A DNA stretch of 64,000 nucleotides from Clostridium pasteurianum. GTDB taxonomy: Bacteria > Bacillota > Clostridia > Clostridiales > Clostridiaceae. The stretch is taken from NCBI RefSeq assembly GCF_001705235.1, contig NZ_MCGV01000001.1, positions 2,108,001 to 2,172,000 on the forward strand, written 5' to 3'. Below are positions 8,549 through 21,727 of the stretch, piece after piece. The position numbers and the translations under genes were made by a program. Each line of letters opens with the position of its first letter. Position 1 is the first letter of the stretch. Under the pieces are notes generated by a model. That model worked only from the letters and a program-made list of their open reading frames with translations. It had not been told where the DNA came from and made no database searches.

Positions 8549-9406
8549 TTAGTTCAAATTAAACACTACGCATATAAGTAATCCTAATTCACAAATCGAA
8601 AATAATTGAGCAAAAAAATAAATTGCATCCAAATCATCAGACTTTCGTTTTTTTAGTAAATACATAAAAAATATCATGAATGAATATACAATGCCCATAA
8701 TTAAACCAAATATGCCTTCATTTTTAACCGAAAACCAAATGCCATTTTGCATTCCACATTTGATAAAATAATAAGCAAATGCTGGAATAGCAATTATATT
8801 TGTTGGTATGAATACTTTGAATCTAATATATGGTGAAATAAATACTAAAAAGGCTATTACACCTAGTACAGCAATAACCGTCAAGATATCTTTAAAAGGG
8901 AACCCTACAACCTTTCCTACCTCTTCATCATTACTGTCAAAATCAATCTTCTCACAATAAATTGCTTTATGAGTATGGGTTAGATATCCTATTTTATAAA
9001 GATTATTTTCACTTACACCAGATGAAAAGAAAAATTTAACCTCTTCTCCTGTAGACAGATAAACATACTCTGTTAGATCTTTTCTATAATGCCTTATTTC
9101 TACTACCTCCTCAGTCACATAACTTAGTTTCCCAGTTATTAATTGAGGAAGATCAAGAAAGTTTGGTTTAAGCAAGTAAATTGTTATTCCCATAACGATT
9201 ATAAACCAAATAGCTTTCCACGGACTAATCCTACTTGTCCACCATATTTTTCTTTTAGGCAAACTTTGTAAATAATTATATTTATGTTTTTCTTTCGCTG
9301 CATCTTTTTTAGTGTCTAAACGCCCAGGAATTAGTGCTATTACAAGTCCTATTAGTAACCAAAATATGATTCCAATTATAAAAAAACACGTTTGAAATAT
9401 TCTCAT
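8549..9406 (-). CDS. Unrecognised polytopic membrane protein
   Basis: 285 residues with hydrophobic segments near 4-27, 65-82, 175-196, 200-220, 225-250 and 260-283. Between the second and third lies a soluble segment of about 90 residues (TEEVVEIRHYRKDLTEYVYL onward) with alternating beta-like pattern, similar in layout to DUF3592-type proteins, though I cannot confirm that family. The two first helices are linked by a basic stretch with a double tryptophan. It appears co-transcribed with the Cys/His-rich protein downstream. A copy of the 40-bp repeat lies about 90 bp before its start. Confidence 0.68.
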   Translation of the reverse strand: MRIFQTCFFIIGIIFWLLIGLVIALIPGRLDTKKDAAKEKHKYNYLQSLPKRKIWWTSRISPWKAIWFIIVMGITIYLLKPNFLDLPQLITGKLSYVTEEVVEIRHYRKDLTEYVYLSTGEEVKFFFSSGVSENNLYKIGYLTHTHKAIYCEKIDFDSNDEEVGKVVGFPFKDILTVIAVLGVIAFLVFISPYIRFKVFIPTNIIAIPAFAYYFIKCGMQNGIWFSVKNEGIFGLIMGIVYSFMIFFMYLLKKRKSDDLDAIYFFAQLFSICELGLLICVVFNLN

Positions 9407-9496
9407 TCTTTTACCACCTTAAAATTGTTAATATATATTAGGGTTTATTCAATGTATGTTTCTCTTATTTGATTGAATAATATCCATACTATTTTG

Positions 9497-9645
9497 TACA
9501 AGTCCAAATTAACCTTATCACATAATAATACCATTTCCTTGTAAGCATTAGAATAATATTCTGCCAAAGGTCTAGTCATTGCATCTTTGAAAGACAAAAT
9601 AAATAAAAAGCCACACGCTCTCCCTGAATTGAGAACATGCAGCTT
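9497..9645. repeat. Duplicated intergenic segment, copy A (with hairpin)
   Basis: 9497-9590 aligns with 10497-10585. It is followed at 9606-9621/9630-9645 by a 16-nt-arm hairpin that is a wobble-rich version of the glmS terminator at 10694-10733. TTTCAAAACTACAATATTTT at 9724-9743 then matches the third unit of the tandem repeat at 10796. Same order, about 1 kb apart: a duplication flanking the 153-residue gene. Confidence 0.65.
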
Positions 9646-9757
9646 TGCTCTATTATTTATTAAATTTTATCATATAATACACTTATCATGTATAATATTA
9701 TTTTGATTTTTTATGCAAAATTTGTTTCAAAACTACAATATTTTGTTGGTTTGGAAT

Positions 9758-9897
9758 AAAGTTCGATCAAAATATATCGCACAAATGGCTTAACTTCGTT
9801 AAATTTAGAATTAGTTTTTGAAACAAAGTTTGATCAAAACTACAGATTTTTAAAATTTAGCACATTAAGTTTTTATAATAAAGTTTGATCAAACTTT
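9758..9897. repeat. Three copies of a palindromic motif
   Basis: AAAGTTTGATCAAACTTT is a perfect 18-bp palindrome at 9880-9897. Imperfect copies are AAAGTTTGATCAAAAC at 9825-9840 and AAAGTTCGATCAAAA at 9758-9772. They sit in an otherwise gene-free 578-bp stretch downstream of the 153-residue gene. Confidence 0.7.
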
Positions 9898-9984
9898 TAA
9901 AAAATTACACGACATTATGATTGAGTTGCAAGCTAAAAACACCACAAAATTTATTTCTGAATAATGCGGTATTTAAATAAATGT

Positions 9985-10446
9985 TTAGTTTTTATAATAG
10001 TTGTGACGTTTTATAAGAAGATTACGAATCAAATAATATTTTAGTCCATAAAAATGATTATTTGGATTCTCTTTTCCACTTTCAATTGCGTTATACCATC
10101 TTTTTGATAATTCTGAATCAGCATCATTACCCTTTAGAATCCTTATGTTTTTATATATAATATCTATTTCATAGCAGTTGCCAACATATTCAGTAAGAAA
10201 AAGTTCAATAATTGTTGGTAGTTCCTCATTCTTTATATATTTATTTTTACTATTCTGAAAGTTAAATTTATTAATTGTATCACTCCACATCTCCCAAGCA
10301 GCTGGGTCAACAGAAATACAGTCAATAAATGTGACGGGACTCAAATCACCAAGTAAAGCCCCTAAGTCATCATCCTTGCTTTCCCAATAAAATGAGTCAA
10401 TAAACCAGAACATTGTTAAATAACCTTCCTGAATTGATAGTTTCAT
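9985..10446 (-). CDS. Small acidic cytoplasmic protein, family not recognised
   Basis: 153 residues, soluble, acidic and rich in W/Y. The N-terminal pattern of a hydrophobic helix, then KDDDLGALLGDLSP, then VDPAAWEMWSDTINK recalls small helical proteins seen beside polymorphic toxins as immunity proteins. That is memory-based and unproven. The C-terminal 60 residues end in a basic tail. A good AGGAGGAC site precedes the start. It stands between two copies of a duplicated intergenic segment, so it may have arrived with, or been part of, a tandem duplication. No toxin gene is visible nearby. Confidence 0.6.
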   Translation of the reverse strand: MKLSIQEGYLTMFWFIDSFYWESKDDDLGALLGDLSPVTFIDCISVDPAAWEMWSDTINKFNFQNSKNKYIKNEELPTIIELFLTEYVGNCYEIDIIYKNIRILKGNDADSELSKRWYNAIESGKENPNNHFYGLKYYLIRNLLIKRHNYYKN

Positions 10447-10496
10447 TCTGTCCTCCTCATATTAAATAAGACCTGATTCTTTTAGTTCGTCATAAA

Positions 10497-10585
10497 ATAC
10501 AAGTCCGAATTAACCTTACCATATAATAGTATCATTTACTTACAAACACTGGAAGAATATTTTGTCAAAGAGTTATCATTGTTTA
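10497..10585. repeat. Duplicated intergenic segment, copy B (40-bp repeat copy 3)
   Basis: Aligns with 9497-9590 over about 90 bp, including ATTAACCTTA and the downstream GAATATTyTGyCAAAG. It lies about 50 bp upstream of the 153-residue gene start, between it and the glmS end. Confidence 0.65.
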
Positions 10586-10693
10586 GATACAAACAAAGTG
10601 ATAACTTACTATTTAAACCACTTTTTCTCAGTCTAGTATAGATAATATAATAGTACTAACAGAAGCCCTATATCTATATATAATTGAAAAACA

Positions 10694-10733
10694 AAAGCCA
10701 CACACTCTCATTAAATTGAGAATGTGTGGCTTT
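10694..10733 (-). terminator. glmS terminator
   Basis: 16-bp stem with one U-G wobble on the minus strand (10694-10709 with 10718-10733), 8-nt loop, followed on the minus strand by TTTTGTTTTTC. It lies 100 bp beyond the glmS stop. Confidence 0.85.
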
Positions 10734-10749
10734 ACTGTATTTGATACAA

Positions 10750-10826
10750 CTTTATTCTAAAATATCAGACTTTATTTCAAAATATCAATCTTTATTTCAA
10801 AACTACAATATTTCAAAATTACAATC
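10750..10826. repeat. 20-bp tandem repeat 3' of glmS
   Basis: Three full units begin at 10750, 10770 and 10790 with consensus CTTTATTTCAAAATATCAAT, followed by a degenerate fourth from 10810. They end just before the glmS stop codon and lie inside the glmS 3' untranslated region. Confidence 0.75.
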
Positions 10827-10832
10827 TATTCC

Positions 10833-12662
10833 TTATTCAACAGTTACAGATTTTGCCAAATTCCTTGGCTTGTCAACATCGCATCCCTTTATTATTGCAA
10901 TATAATATGCTAAAAGTTGGAGCGGTATTACAGTCATAATCGGTGCAAGCATAGGATTTACTCTTGGAAGATATATAACTCCATCTGATGTATCCTCTAT
11001 TGGATCATTTCCTTCCATAGCAACTGAGAGTACATATGCTCCTCTTGTCTTAACTTCCTTTATATTACTTACCATCTTTTCAAATAAACTTTCCTGAACT
11101 GCAAGTGCTATTACAACAGTTCCATCCTCAATAAGAGCAATAGGACCATGTTTTAATTCTCCGCCTGCATATGCCTCTGAATGGATGTAAGATATTTCTT
11201 TAAGCTTTAATGAACCTTCCATTGCAACTGCATAATCAAAACCACGCCCAAGATAGAACACATCATTTTCTTTAGCTACCTTTTCAGCATATTTTTTAAT
11301 TATTTCAGTTTTCTTTAATATTTCTTCTTCTTTCTCTGGAAGCTCAAGCAATCCTTTCTTTAACTCCTCTATTTCATCCTTTGGCAATGTTCCCATGTGC
11401 TGTGCAAGATAAAGAGCTATTATATACATTGCTACAAGCTGAGTTGTATATGCCTTTGTTGATGCAACAGCTATTTCAGGACCTGCCCATGTATAAAGTA
11501 CATCATGTGCTTCTCTTGAAACTGTACTACCAACAACATTTGTTACAGCTATGACTCTTGCTCCCTTATCCTTTGCAAGTCTCATTGCTGCAAGTGTATC
11601 TGCTGTTTCTCCTGATTGACTTATAACAATCATAAGAGTTTTTTCATCTATAAGTGGATCTCTATATCTAAATTCTGAAGCTATATCAACTTCCACAGGA
11701 ATCTTTGCAAATTTTTCTATAGCATATTTCCCAACAAGCCCTGCATGATATGCAGTTCCACATGCTACTATATATATCTTACTAAAGCTTTTAATTTGCT
11801 CTGTTGTAAGATTTATTTTATCTAAGACTATATCTTTACCTAAAGCTATTCTTGAAGTCATAGTGGCTTTTGTAACCTTAGGTTGTTCAAATATTTCTTT
11901 TAGCATGAAATGATCATATCCGCCCTTTTCAGCTGCATCAGCATTCCATGTTACATGATATACGTCTCTTTTAACTTCTTTTCCATCTTTTGATAATATT
12001 TTTACTGAATCCTTTGTTAAAACTACAATTTCGTTATCCTCAAGAAAATATACATCTCTTGTCTCATTTAGGACAGCTGGTATATCTGAAGCTATAAAAT
12101 TTCCACCCTTCTTAAGTCCAACTATAAGTGGGCTATCCTTTCTTACAGCTACAAGTTTATCAGGATCTTCAGTTGAAACTACACCAAGTGCATAACTTCC
12201 TCTTAACTTCTTTACAGCCTGCATAACTGCTTCAACAAGGTCACCTTTGTAGTAATAATCTATTAAATGAGGTACTACTTCTGTATCTGTATCTGTTATA
12301 AATTTATATCCTTTTTCACCGAGCCATTTTCTAAGCTCCATGTAATTTTCAATTATTCCATTATGAACAACAGCTATAGTTTTCTTAGCATTTAAATGTG
12401 GATGTGAATTTAACTCAGATGGTGCACCATGTGTTGCCCATCTTGTATGTCCAATTCCTACAACCCCACTTAGTCCATTTATTTTAAGTTTCTCTTCTAA
12501 GTTAATAAGTCTGCCTTTAACTTTAACTACTCCTAATTTGTCATCCTTATCAATAACAGCAACTCCAGCAGAGTCATATCCTCTATACTCTAATTTTTTG
12601 AGTCCTTCAATAAGAAGAGGTGTTGCCTCTCTATTTCCTACATATCCAACTATTCCGCACAT
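10833..12662 (-). CDS. glmS: Glutamine--fructose-6-phosphate aminotransferase
   Basis: About 609 residues. It converts fructose-6-phosphate and glutamine to glucosamine-6-phosphate, the first step to UDP-GlcNAc for peptidoglycan. The N-terminal class II glutaminase begins MCGIVGYVG, with the catalytic Cys exposed after Met removal, and has GHTRWATHG and TDTEVVPHL. Two SIS sugar-isomerase domains follow, with SQSGETADT and VASTKAYT, and the chain ends in PRNLAKSVTVE. A longer in-frame start at 12707 would bury the catalytic Cys. The ATG at 12662 has AGGAAG 7 bp upstream and is the right start. Expression is governed by the glmS ribozyme in its leader. Confidence 0.98.
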   Translation of the reverse strand: MCGIVGYVGNREATPLLIEGLKKLEYRGYDSAGVAVIDKDDKLGVVKVKGRLINLEEKLKINGLSGVVGIGHTRWATHGAPSELNSHPHLNAKKTIAVVHNGIIENYMELRKWLGEKGYKFITDTDTEVVPHLIDYYYKGDLVEAVMQAVKKLRGSYALGVVSTEDPDKLVAVRKDSPLIVGLKKGGNFIASDIPAVLNETRDVYFLEDNEIVVLTKDSVKILSKDGKEVKRDVYHVTWNADAAEKGGYDHFMLKEIFEQPKVTKATMTSRIALGKDIVLDKINLTTEQIKSFSKIYIVACGTAYHAGLVGKYAIEKFAKIPVEVDIASEFRYRDPLIDEKTLMIVISQSGETADTLAAMRLAKDKGARVIAVTNVVGSTVSREAHDVLYTWAGPEIAVASTKAYTTQLVAMYIIALYLAQHMGTLPKDEIEELKKGLLELPEKEEEILKKTEIIKKYAEKVAKENDVFYLGRGFDYAVAMEGSLKLKEISYIHSEAYAGGELKHGPIALIEDGTVVIALAVQESLFEKMVSNIKEVKTRGAYVLSVAMEGNDPIEDTSDGVIYLPRVNPMLAPIMTVIPLQLLAYYIAIIKGCDVDKPRNLAKSVTVE

Positions 12663-12764
12663 AAAAATCTTCCTTTCGATTTTAACTAATATTTTACATA
12701 TCCCCATTTAGTGCAAACTCTAATAAAGCTATTTCTTCATTTTGAAAAAAGCTTTCAAGGATAC

Positions 12765-12922
12765 ATAATAAAGGTTTTAACACCAGATTGACTTTGTCAC
12801 AGAAATCACTTTCTGCTTTTATCAATCGTTAACGGTAGTGCGTTTACCGTGGGGCATCCGCCGAAGATTTCGATACTCCCCATCCTCGTCAACTTAGATC
12901 TGTTAACCTAAGTTCGGGCGCT
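12765..12922 (-). promoter_or_regulatory. glmS ribozyme-riboswitch
   Basis: The minus strand reads AGCGCCCGAACT, later AGTTGACGAGGATGGGGA, then ATCGAA and TCGGCGGATGCCCC, the hallmark core of the glmS self-cleaving ribozyme. Cleavage is expected between 12922 and 12921, just before GCGCC. GlcN6P binds as cofactor, the mRNA cuts itself and the downstream part is degraded, giving feedback on glmS. The 3' limit (about 12765, after P3/P4 pairing) is approximate. The distance to the glmS start is about 100 nt, longer than the minimum. Confidence 0.95.
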
Positions 12923-12980
12923 TTAATTATATTTTATTTAACTCCTCCTTCCATATCTAATTGTCTTTTTAGACAGTGTA

Positions 12981-13010
12981 ATTATACTATTACTTTTATC
13001 TAACTGTCAA
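12981..13010 (-). promoter_or_regulatory. glmS promoter
   Basis: TTGACA (13005-13010) and TATAAT (12981-12986) on the minus strand with an 18-bp spacer. Transcription would start near 12974, about 50 nt before the ribozyme cleavage site. Confidence 0.85.
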
Positions 13011-13197
13011 TAACTATAAAAAAGCATTTATTGAATATTCATACTTTATATAAATATATTATGCTTGCAGTCCTTTAAAGTTTAGTAAATTTTAATAATT
13101 ATCCTCAATTACTTTATTATGGCATAACCAATATAAAACATTAAAGTGGTTAATTATTGTTAAATTTATAACAATATATGTCATAAAAAATCAAAAA

Positions 13198-13237
13198 AAG
13201 TAATTAAGGAATTCAAACTTATCTCCCTTAATTACTT
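13198..13237 (-). terminator. Terminator of the HAD hydrolase gene
   Basis: 12-bp perfect stem AAGTAATTAAGG/CCTTAATTACTT with a 16-nt loop, followed on the minus strand by TTTTTTGATTTTTT. Confidence 0.85.
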
Positions 13238-13256
13238 ATATCGTTTTATTATAATA

Positions 13257-13925
13257 CTATTTTAAAGCTAACTTAATGATTTTATTTATATTCTGCTCAT
13301 TATAACAGTCTATAATTATATCGGCATTTTCTATACTTTGAATTCCCGAATTTAAATTTCTAAATCCAACACATTTCATTTTTGCACTTTTAGCAGCCTT
13401 AACTCCATTACCTGAATCCTCTATAACCGTGCAATCACAAACATCTGCATTTAAAGAATCTGATGCTTTTAAAAATATTTCCGGATTAGGTTTTCCTTTT
13501 TTTACTTCACTTCCACTTACTATATAATCAAAATATTCAATAAGATTCGTTCTTTTAAGTATAATTTCAACATTTCTTTTAGGTGATGAGGATGCAACAG
13601 CAATTGTGAATCCATCATTTTTTAATTTACGAATAAGTTTATCTACTCCTACAACTAATGGTATTTCATTTTCATCATTAGCCAAATAATCATACTTCAC
13701 ACCAGAAGAACTAGTTGTTAATTCCTTAACAGATTGTTTGAGATTAAACTTTTTCTTTAATGATGTCCACTTATCATTAGGTGTTGTTCCTGCAAAACCG
13801 TTCTGTTCTTCACTAGTGATTTCAATTCCTAAGTTCTTATATATTTTATTATTCAACTTTCTATATATTGGCTCCGTATCGACAATTACTCCGTCCATAT
13901 CAAATATTACTGACTTATTATTCAT
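13257..13925 (-). CDS. HAD-superfamily hydrolase, beta-phosphoglucomutase-like
   Basis: 222 residues of the HAD subfamily with a helical cap. Motif I DMDGVIVDTEP holds the nucleophile D9 and acid/base D11. Motif II is VASSSP, motif III lysine is in KKGKPNPEIF, and motif IV is VIEDSGNG with the Mg-binding acids. The pattern matches beta-phosphoglucomutases and sugar-phosphate phosphatases such as YcjU/GS1-like proteins. Which reaction it catalyses cannot be told from sequence; maltose or trehalose phosphorylase genes, which would favour a mutase, are not nearby. Monocistronic with its own terminator. Confidence 0.85.
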   Translation of the reverse strand: MNNKSVIFDMDGVIVDTEPIYRKLNNKIYKNLGIEITSEEQNGFAGTTPNDKWTSLKKKFNLKQSVKELTTSSSGVKYDYLANDENEIPLVVGVDKLIRKLKNDGFTIAVASSSPKRNVEIILKRTNLIEYFDYIVSGSEVKKGKPNPEIFLKASDSLNADVCDCTVIEDSGNGVKAAKSAKMKCVGFRNLNSGIQSIENADIIIDCYNEQNINKIIKLALK

Positions 13926-14047
13926 ATTTTTTCCCCCATCACAAAATATAACAAATTTTCTTAATAATAATTATAAATCAAAACTTACGCTCAATCAAAT
14001 TTTCATTCAATATTTACATATTTAATAAAACATACTCAAAAAAATAC

Positions 14048-14087
14048 AAAAAGGCGCTTTAAAGTATTAACTTTAAAGCGCCTTTTT
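14048..14087 (-). terminator. Terminator of the rRNA operon
   Basis: 18-bp perfect stem with a 4-nt loop (14048-14065 with 14070-14087), A- and T-runs included. It begins 1 nt after the tRNA-Lys CCA end. Confidence 0.93.
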
Positions 14088-14088
14088 A

Positions 14089-14164
14089 TGGTGGCTTATC
14101 GGGGAATCGAACCCCGGACACCATGATTAAAAGTCATGTGCTCTACCAACTGAGCTAATAAACC
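14089..14164 (-). tRNA. tRNA-Lys (anticodon TTT)
   Basis: 76 nt including an encoded CCA. The acceptor stem GGTTTAT pairs with ATAAGCC with one G-U. The anticodon loop CTTTTAA gives TTT. The T-arm has GGTTCGAATCC. It is the last gene of the rRNA transcript. Confidence 0.96.
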
Positions 14165-14170
14165 AAAATA

Positions 14171-14285
14171 CCCGGCAATGACCTACTCTCCCACAGGGCA
14201 ACCCCTGCAGTACCATCGGCGCTTTGGTTCTTAACCTTCGTGTTCGGTATGGGAACGGGTGTTGCAACCAAGCTATGATCACCGG
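14171..14285 (-). rRNA. rrf: 5S ribosomal RNA
   Basis: About 115 nt. The minus strand has CCGGTGATCATAGC at the 5' end, CCCGTTCCCATACCGAACAC in the middle and GAGAGTAGGTCATTGCCGG at the 3' end. Ends are estimated from terminal stem pairing. Confidence 0.96.
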
Positions 14286-14357
14286 ATTTACATTTTGTTT
14301 TTGAAAGTTTTATATACTTTCAAAATTGCATAGTAACTTATATATTTACTCTTTATT

Positions 14358-17262
<2,905 letters not shown>

Positions 17263-17430
17263 TTAAGTAAATATATTTAAATTCAAACAACAAAGAATTA
17301 ACTTTGCCTTGCTTTAGAGTATTACTCTTATTCATTACTATGCAATTTTCAAAGTACATTAGAGAGAATTAAGCTCTCAAAATTAAACAGAGAATTAAAA
17401 ACCTTCGTGGAAATTACATTTCCACGTCGA

Positions 17431-18944
<1,514 letters not shown>

Positions 18945-19069
18945 AAGTTTGACTTAAGCTCATCGCTTATATATTAAATAGAATAAATTCTATTCAAAAG
19001 AATTGCTGGTTTATAATTCTCTGTTTAATTTTCAAAGTTCAATTCCTTGCTGCACGAGACAGCTTTTAT

Positions 19070-19098
19070 ATAATATCACCTATGAGCTTTCGTGTCAA
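19070..19098 (-). promoter_or_regulatory. rRNA operon promoter (P2)
   Basis: TTGACA (19093-19098) and TATTAT (19070-19075) on the minus strand with a 17-bp spacer, about 125 bp upstream of 16S. Further upstream at 19180-19190 a similar TATTATATTAAA precedes a GTC..GAC hairpin and may be a weaker P1. The rest of 19099-19379 shows no gene. Confidence 0.85.
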
Positions 19099-19379
19099 CA
19101 CTTTTTTTTAAGTTTTTCAAAACTTATTAAGTGTTATCATTTCTACTCATTAAATGCTGCTGTCTTGCGACAACGTTTAATATAATAACACACTAATTAA
19201 TATATTAAGCTAGCTATATTTCATATTATTATATATTATCTCTATATATCTAACTATTATTCACTTTTCCTTCATTTATATTCTAGTGACACTCAAGGCA
19301 AAGTTTATGTAAAGTAGACATGCATTATTTCATTTTGTAGCGTTTTACCGTAGTATCATATCCCCTATATTAAAATTTA

Positions 19380-20330
19380 CTATTTTTTATTAACCTTATA
19401 AAATGTTATATGATCCTGCCATTTTCCATTAATAAACAAATAATTTTTATTTACACCAAGTTTCTCAAATTCACATCCTATAAGAACATTTTGAGATCTT
19501 AAATTATCTACTAAGGTTGAGGCTTCTATTCTATGAAGTTTCATAACATTAAAAGCGTAATCTTCCACAAGGCTTACTGATTCCTTCATATATCCTCTTC
19601 CTTGATAATCCTTATCCATGGAGTAACCTATTATTGCACTTTTAAATACCCCGTACATTATACCTGATATTTGAATTTTACCAATTAAATCATTTGCTTT
19701 GTATATTCCAAAGTTTATGCCTTCACCATTTAAAAATTGTTTATAGTTTTCCATAAGTATTTGTTTTTGAACCTCAAAAGTATAAAAGCTTTCTTCTCGC
19801 TCAGGCTCAAACTTTTTCAAATGTTCTTTATTTTTTATATAATAACAAGTCATATCATTAGCATCTTCAGGTGTTAACACTTTAAGATTTATATTCTTTC
19901 CATAAAGCTTAACTACATTTATTCTACCACTGTTATACCTTTTATAATCAATACCAAATATAAACTCATCCTTATATATACTTTTTTCAATTATACTTTT
20001 ATTTATAATTCCTTCTAAAATAAAACCTAAATCAACAAATGGCTGTGTATCTATTTCTTCATCAATAATCACGCTAACCTTATTAACCACATTAACTTTA
20101 AATAAGGAATTAACAAAAGTATGCAGTGAGTCCTTAACATATGCATATATATCTTCACCTTGTTTATAAAACTTAATTCTAAAAAGACAAAACTTATCAA
20201 CCTTACTTATGTCTAATATAAATATTCTTCCTATGGTTATACCAAATTTATCAGTTATAACATATTCTCTTTCTACGCCTTTTGCCTCTTCAATTTTCAC
20301 ATAATTACCCTTTAGCATATAATTCTTCAC
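19380..20330 (-). CDS. GNAT acetyltransferase, RimJ/RimL type, with extra N-terminal domain
   Basis: 316 residues. The C-terminal half (about 140-316) matches the RimL-like GNAT fold: LKVLTPEDANDMTCYY opens the domain, YSMDKDYQGRGYMKESV is the acetyl-CoA-binding Q/RxxGxG/A-type loop, and RIEASTLVDNLRSQNVLIG is the family-typical next segment. The N-terminal 135 residues look like a second, degenerate acetyltransferase-like fold. RimJ/RimL relatives acetylate protein N-termini, antibiotics or small amines. The acceptor here is unknown. It is divergent from the methyltransferase at 20467. Confidence 0.8.
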   Translation of the reverse strand: MKNYMLKGNYVKIEEAKGVEREYVITDKFGITIGRIFILDISKVDKFCLFRIKFYKQGEDIYAYVKDSLHTFVNSLFKVNVVNKVSVIIDEEIDTQPFVDLGFILEGIINKSIIEKSIYKDEFIFGIDYKRYNSGRINVVKLYGKNINLKVLTPEDANDMTCYYIKNKEHLKKFEPEREESFYTFEVQKQILMENYKQFLNGEGINFGIYKANDLIGKIQISGIMYGVFKSAIIGYSMDKDYQGRGYMKESVSLVEDYAFNVMKLHRIEASTLVDNLRSQNVLIGCEFEKLGVNKNYLFINGKWQDHITFYKVNKK

Positions 20331-20466
20331 CTAATTCTTACTAATATTTAAAGATACATTTTAAATTATATCATATACATACATAATATGATAAAATATA
20401 ATCATGTTATAATTAGAAACAATTTTATTGAAATACAATGCCTTTTCAAGGATGGTGCTAATACTT

Positions 20467-21630
20467 ATGAACAAAAAAAATTTATCAAAATTAACTCTAC
20501 TTTTATCAGGAATAAAAAATAGATTCCTTGAAAATGAAGCTATCTTCAAGGAAATTTCTGTAACATATACATCCGGTCTTAACCACTTTACGGGAAAAGG
20601 AACTTATAATGATAATCATAAGCTTTTATTTAATTTTGGCGGTAAAACAGATTTTTATACAATTGATAACCTGCTCAAAAAAATAATTGACCATTCTATG
20701 TCTTATGACTCTTTAGAATTTATATACAGCGAGCGAGGAACAAATGTTTTAATAACAGCTGATAATAAAGATATAAATATTAGAAACATAAATATAGCCG
20801 AAGAAAATAGTGAAGTTATAAAAACTTCCACTTCATTGAATAGAAATTATCTCATAAAGGTTGGTCCTGGCAATAATTTACTTAAGGCTATTGGTATAAT
20901 GTCAAAAGACAATAAAATAAAAAATGATAAGATACGAAAATATAATCAAATAGATCATTTTATTGAACTAATAGAAAAAACATTGGATTCTATACCGAAA
21001 AATAAAAGTATAACCATACTTGACTGTGGATGTGGAAAATCTTATCTTACTTTTGCTCTTAATTATTTCCTCACTGAGGTCAAAAAAGTAAAATGTAATT
21101 TTATTGGTATAGATGCATCAGATTCTGTTATAAAAAAATCAAACTCTATTGCAAAAGAACTTGGATATAGAAATATGGACTTTTACACCATGGATATAAA
21201 AGATTATGTCCCTGACAAAAAAATAAACATGATTATATCACTCGAAGCCCCTGATACTTCTACAGACATGGCTCTTGCTCTTGGCATAAAGTTAAATGCT
21301 GATGCACTTATTGCAGTACCTTGCTGTAACAAAGAAATGCTTAGTCAATATTCTTATGAACCGTTTAAAGATATAACAAAATATGGAGTTTTCAAATCAA
21401 AACTCTCAGATGTATTAACAAATGGAATGAGATGTTTAATGCTTGAAGCCAAAGGTTACAATGTTTCTGCTGTAGAATATATTTCTCCACTTGAAACTCC
21501 AAATAACTTGCTCATTAAAGCTATAAAAACATGTGATTATAGCGATACGGCAATGGATTCTTACTTGAAATTAATGGCTGATCTAAATACATATCCTGCG
21601 CTGTATGATTTTTTACAAACATATAACTAA
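20467..21630 (+). CDS. Class I SAM-dependent methyltransferase
   Basis: About 387 residues. A central Rossmann-type domain starts near residue 155 with TILDCGCGKSYLTFALNYFL, the SAM-binding motif I with a Cys-rich variant. NFIGIDASDSV follows as the ribose-binding acidic strand, and MIISLEAPDTSTDMAL comes later. ALIAVPCCNKE fits the Methyltransf_32-type family (METTL25-like), where two cysteines follow the catalytic region. The N-terminal 150 residues are not recognised. An in-frame ATG at 20428 lacks a ribosome site; the ATG at 20467 has GGATGGTG 9 bp before it. The substrate is unknown, perhaps RNA or protein. Confidence 0.8.
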   Translation: MNKKNLSKLTLLLSGIKNRFLENEAIFKEISVTYTSGLNHFTGKGTYNDNHKLLFNFGGKTDFYTIDNLLKKIIDHSMSYDSLEFIYSERGTNVLITADNKDINIRNINIAEENSEVIKTSTSLNRNYLIKVGPGNNLLKAIGIMSKDNKIKNDKIRKYNQIDHFIELIEKTLDSIPKNKSITILDCGCGKSYLTFALNYFLTEVKKVKCNFIGIDASDSVIKKSNSIAKELGYRNMDFYTMDIKDYVPDKKINMIISLEAPDTSTDMALALGIKLNADALIAVPCCNKEMLSQYSYEPFKDITKYGVFKSKLSDVLTNGMRCLMLEAKGYNVSAVEYISPLETPNNLLIKAIKTCDYSDTAMDSYLKLMADLNTYPALYDFLQTYN

Positions 21631-21727
21631 AAAATTGCAGGAGGTATAATAAAACTCTCTTCAATTTATACATTGTATTCAGATGAATTTATTATAAAAT
21701 CACTTAAATTAGAAAAGGGGTATTAAT

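Noticed and set aside
12663-12707. Longer start of glmS at 12707
   Set aside because: It would add 15 residues before the catalytic Cys, which must be N-terminal after Met removal; the ATG at 12662 has the ribosome site.
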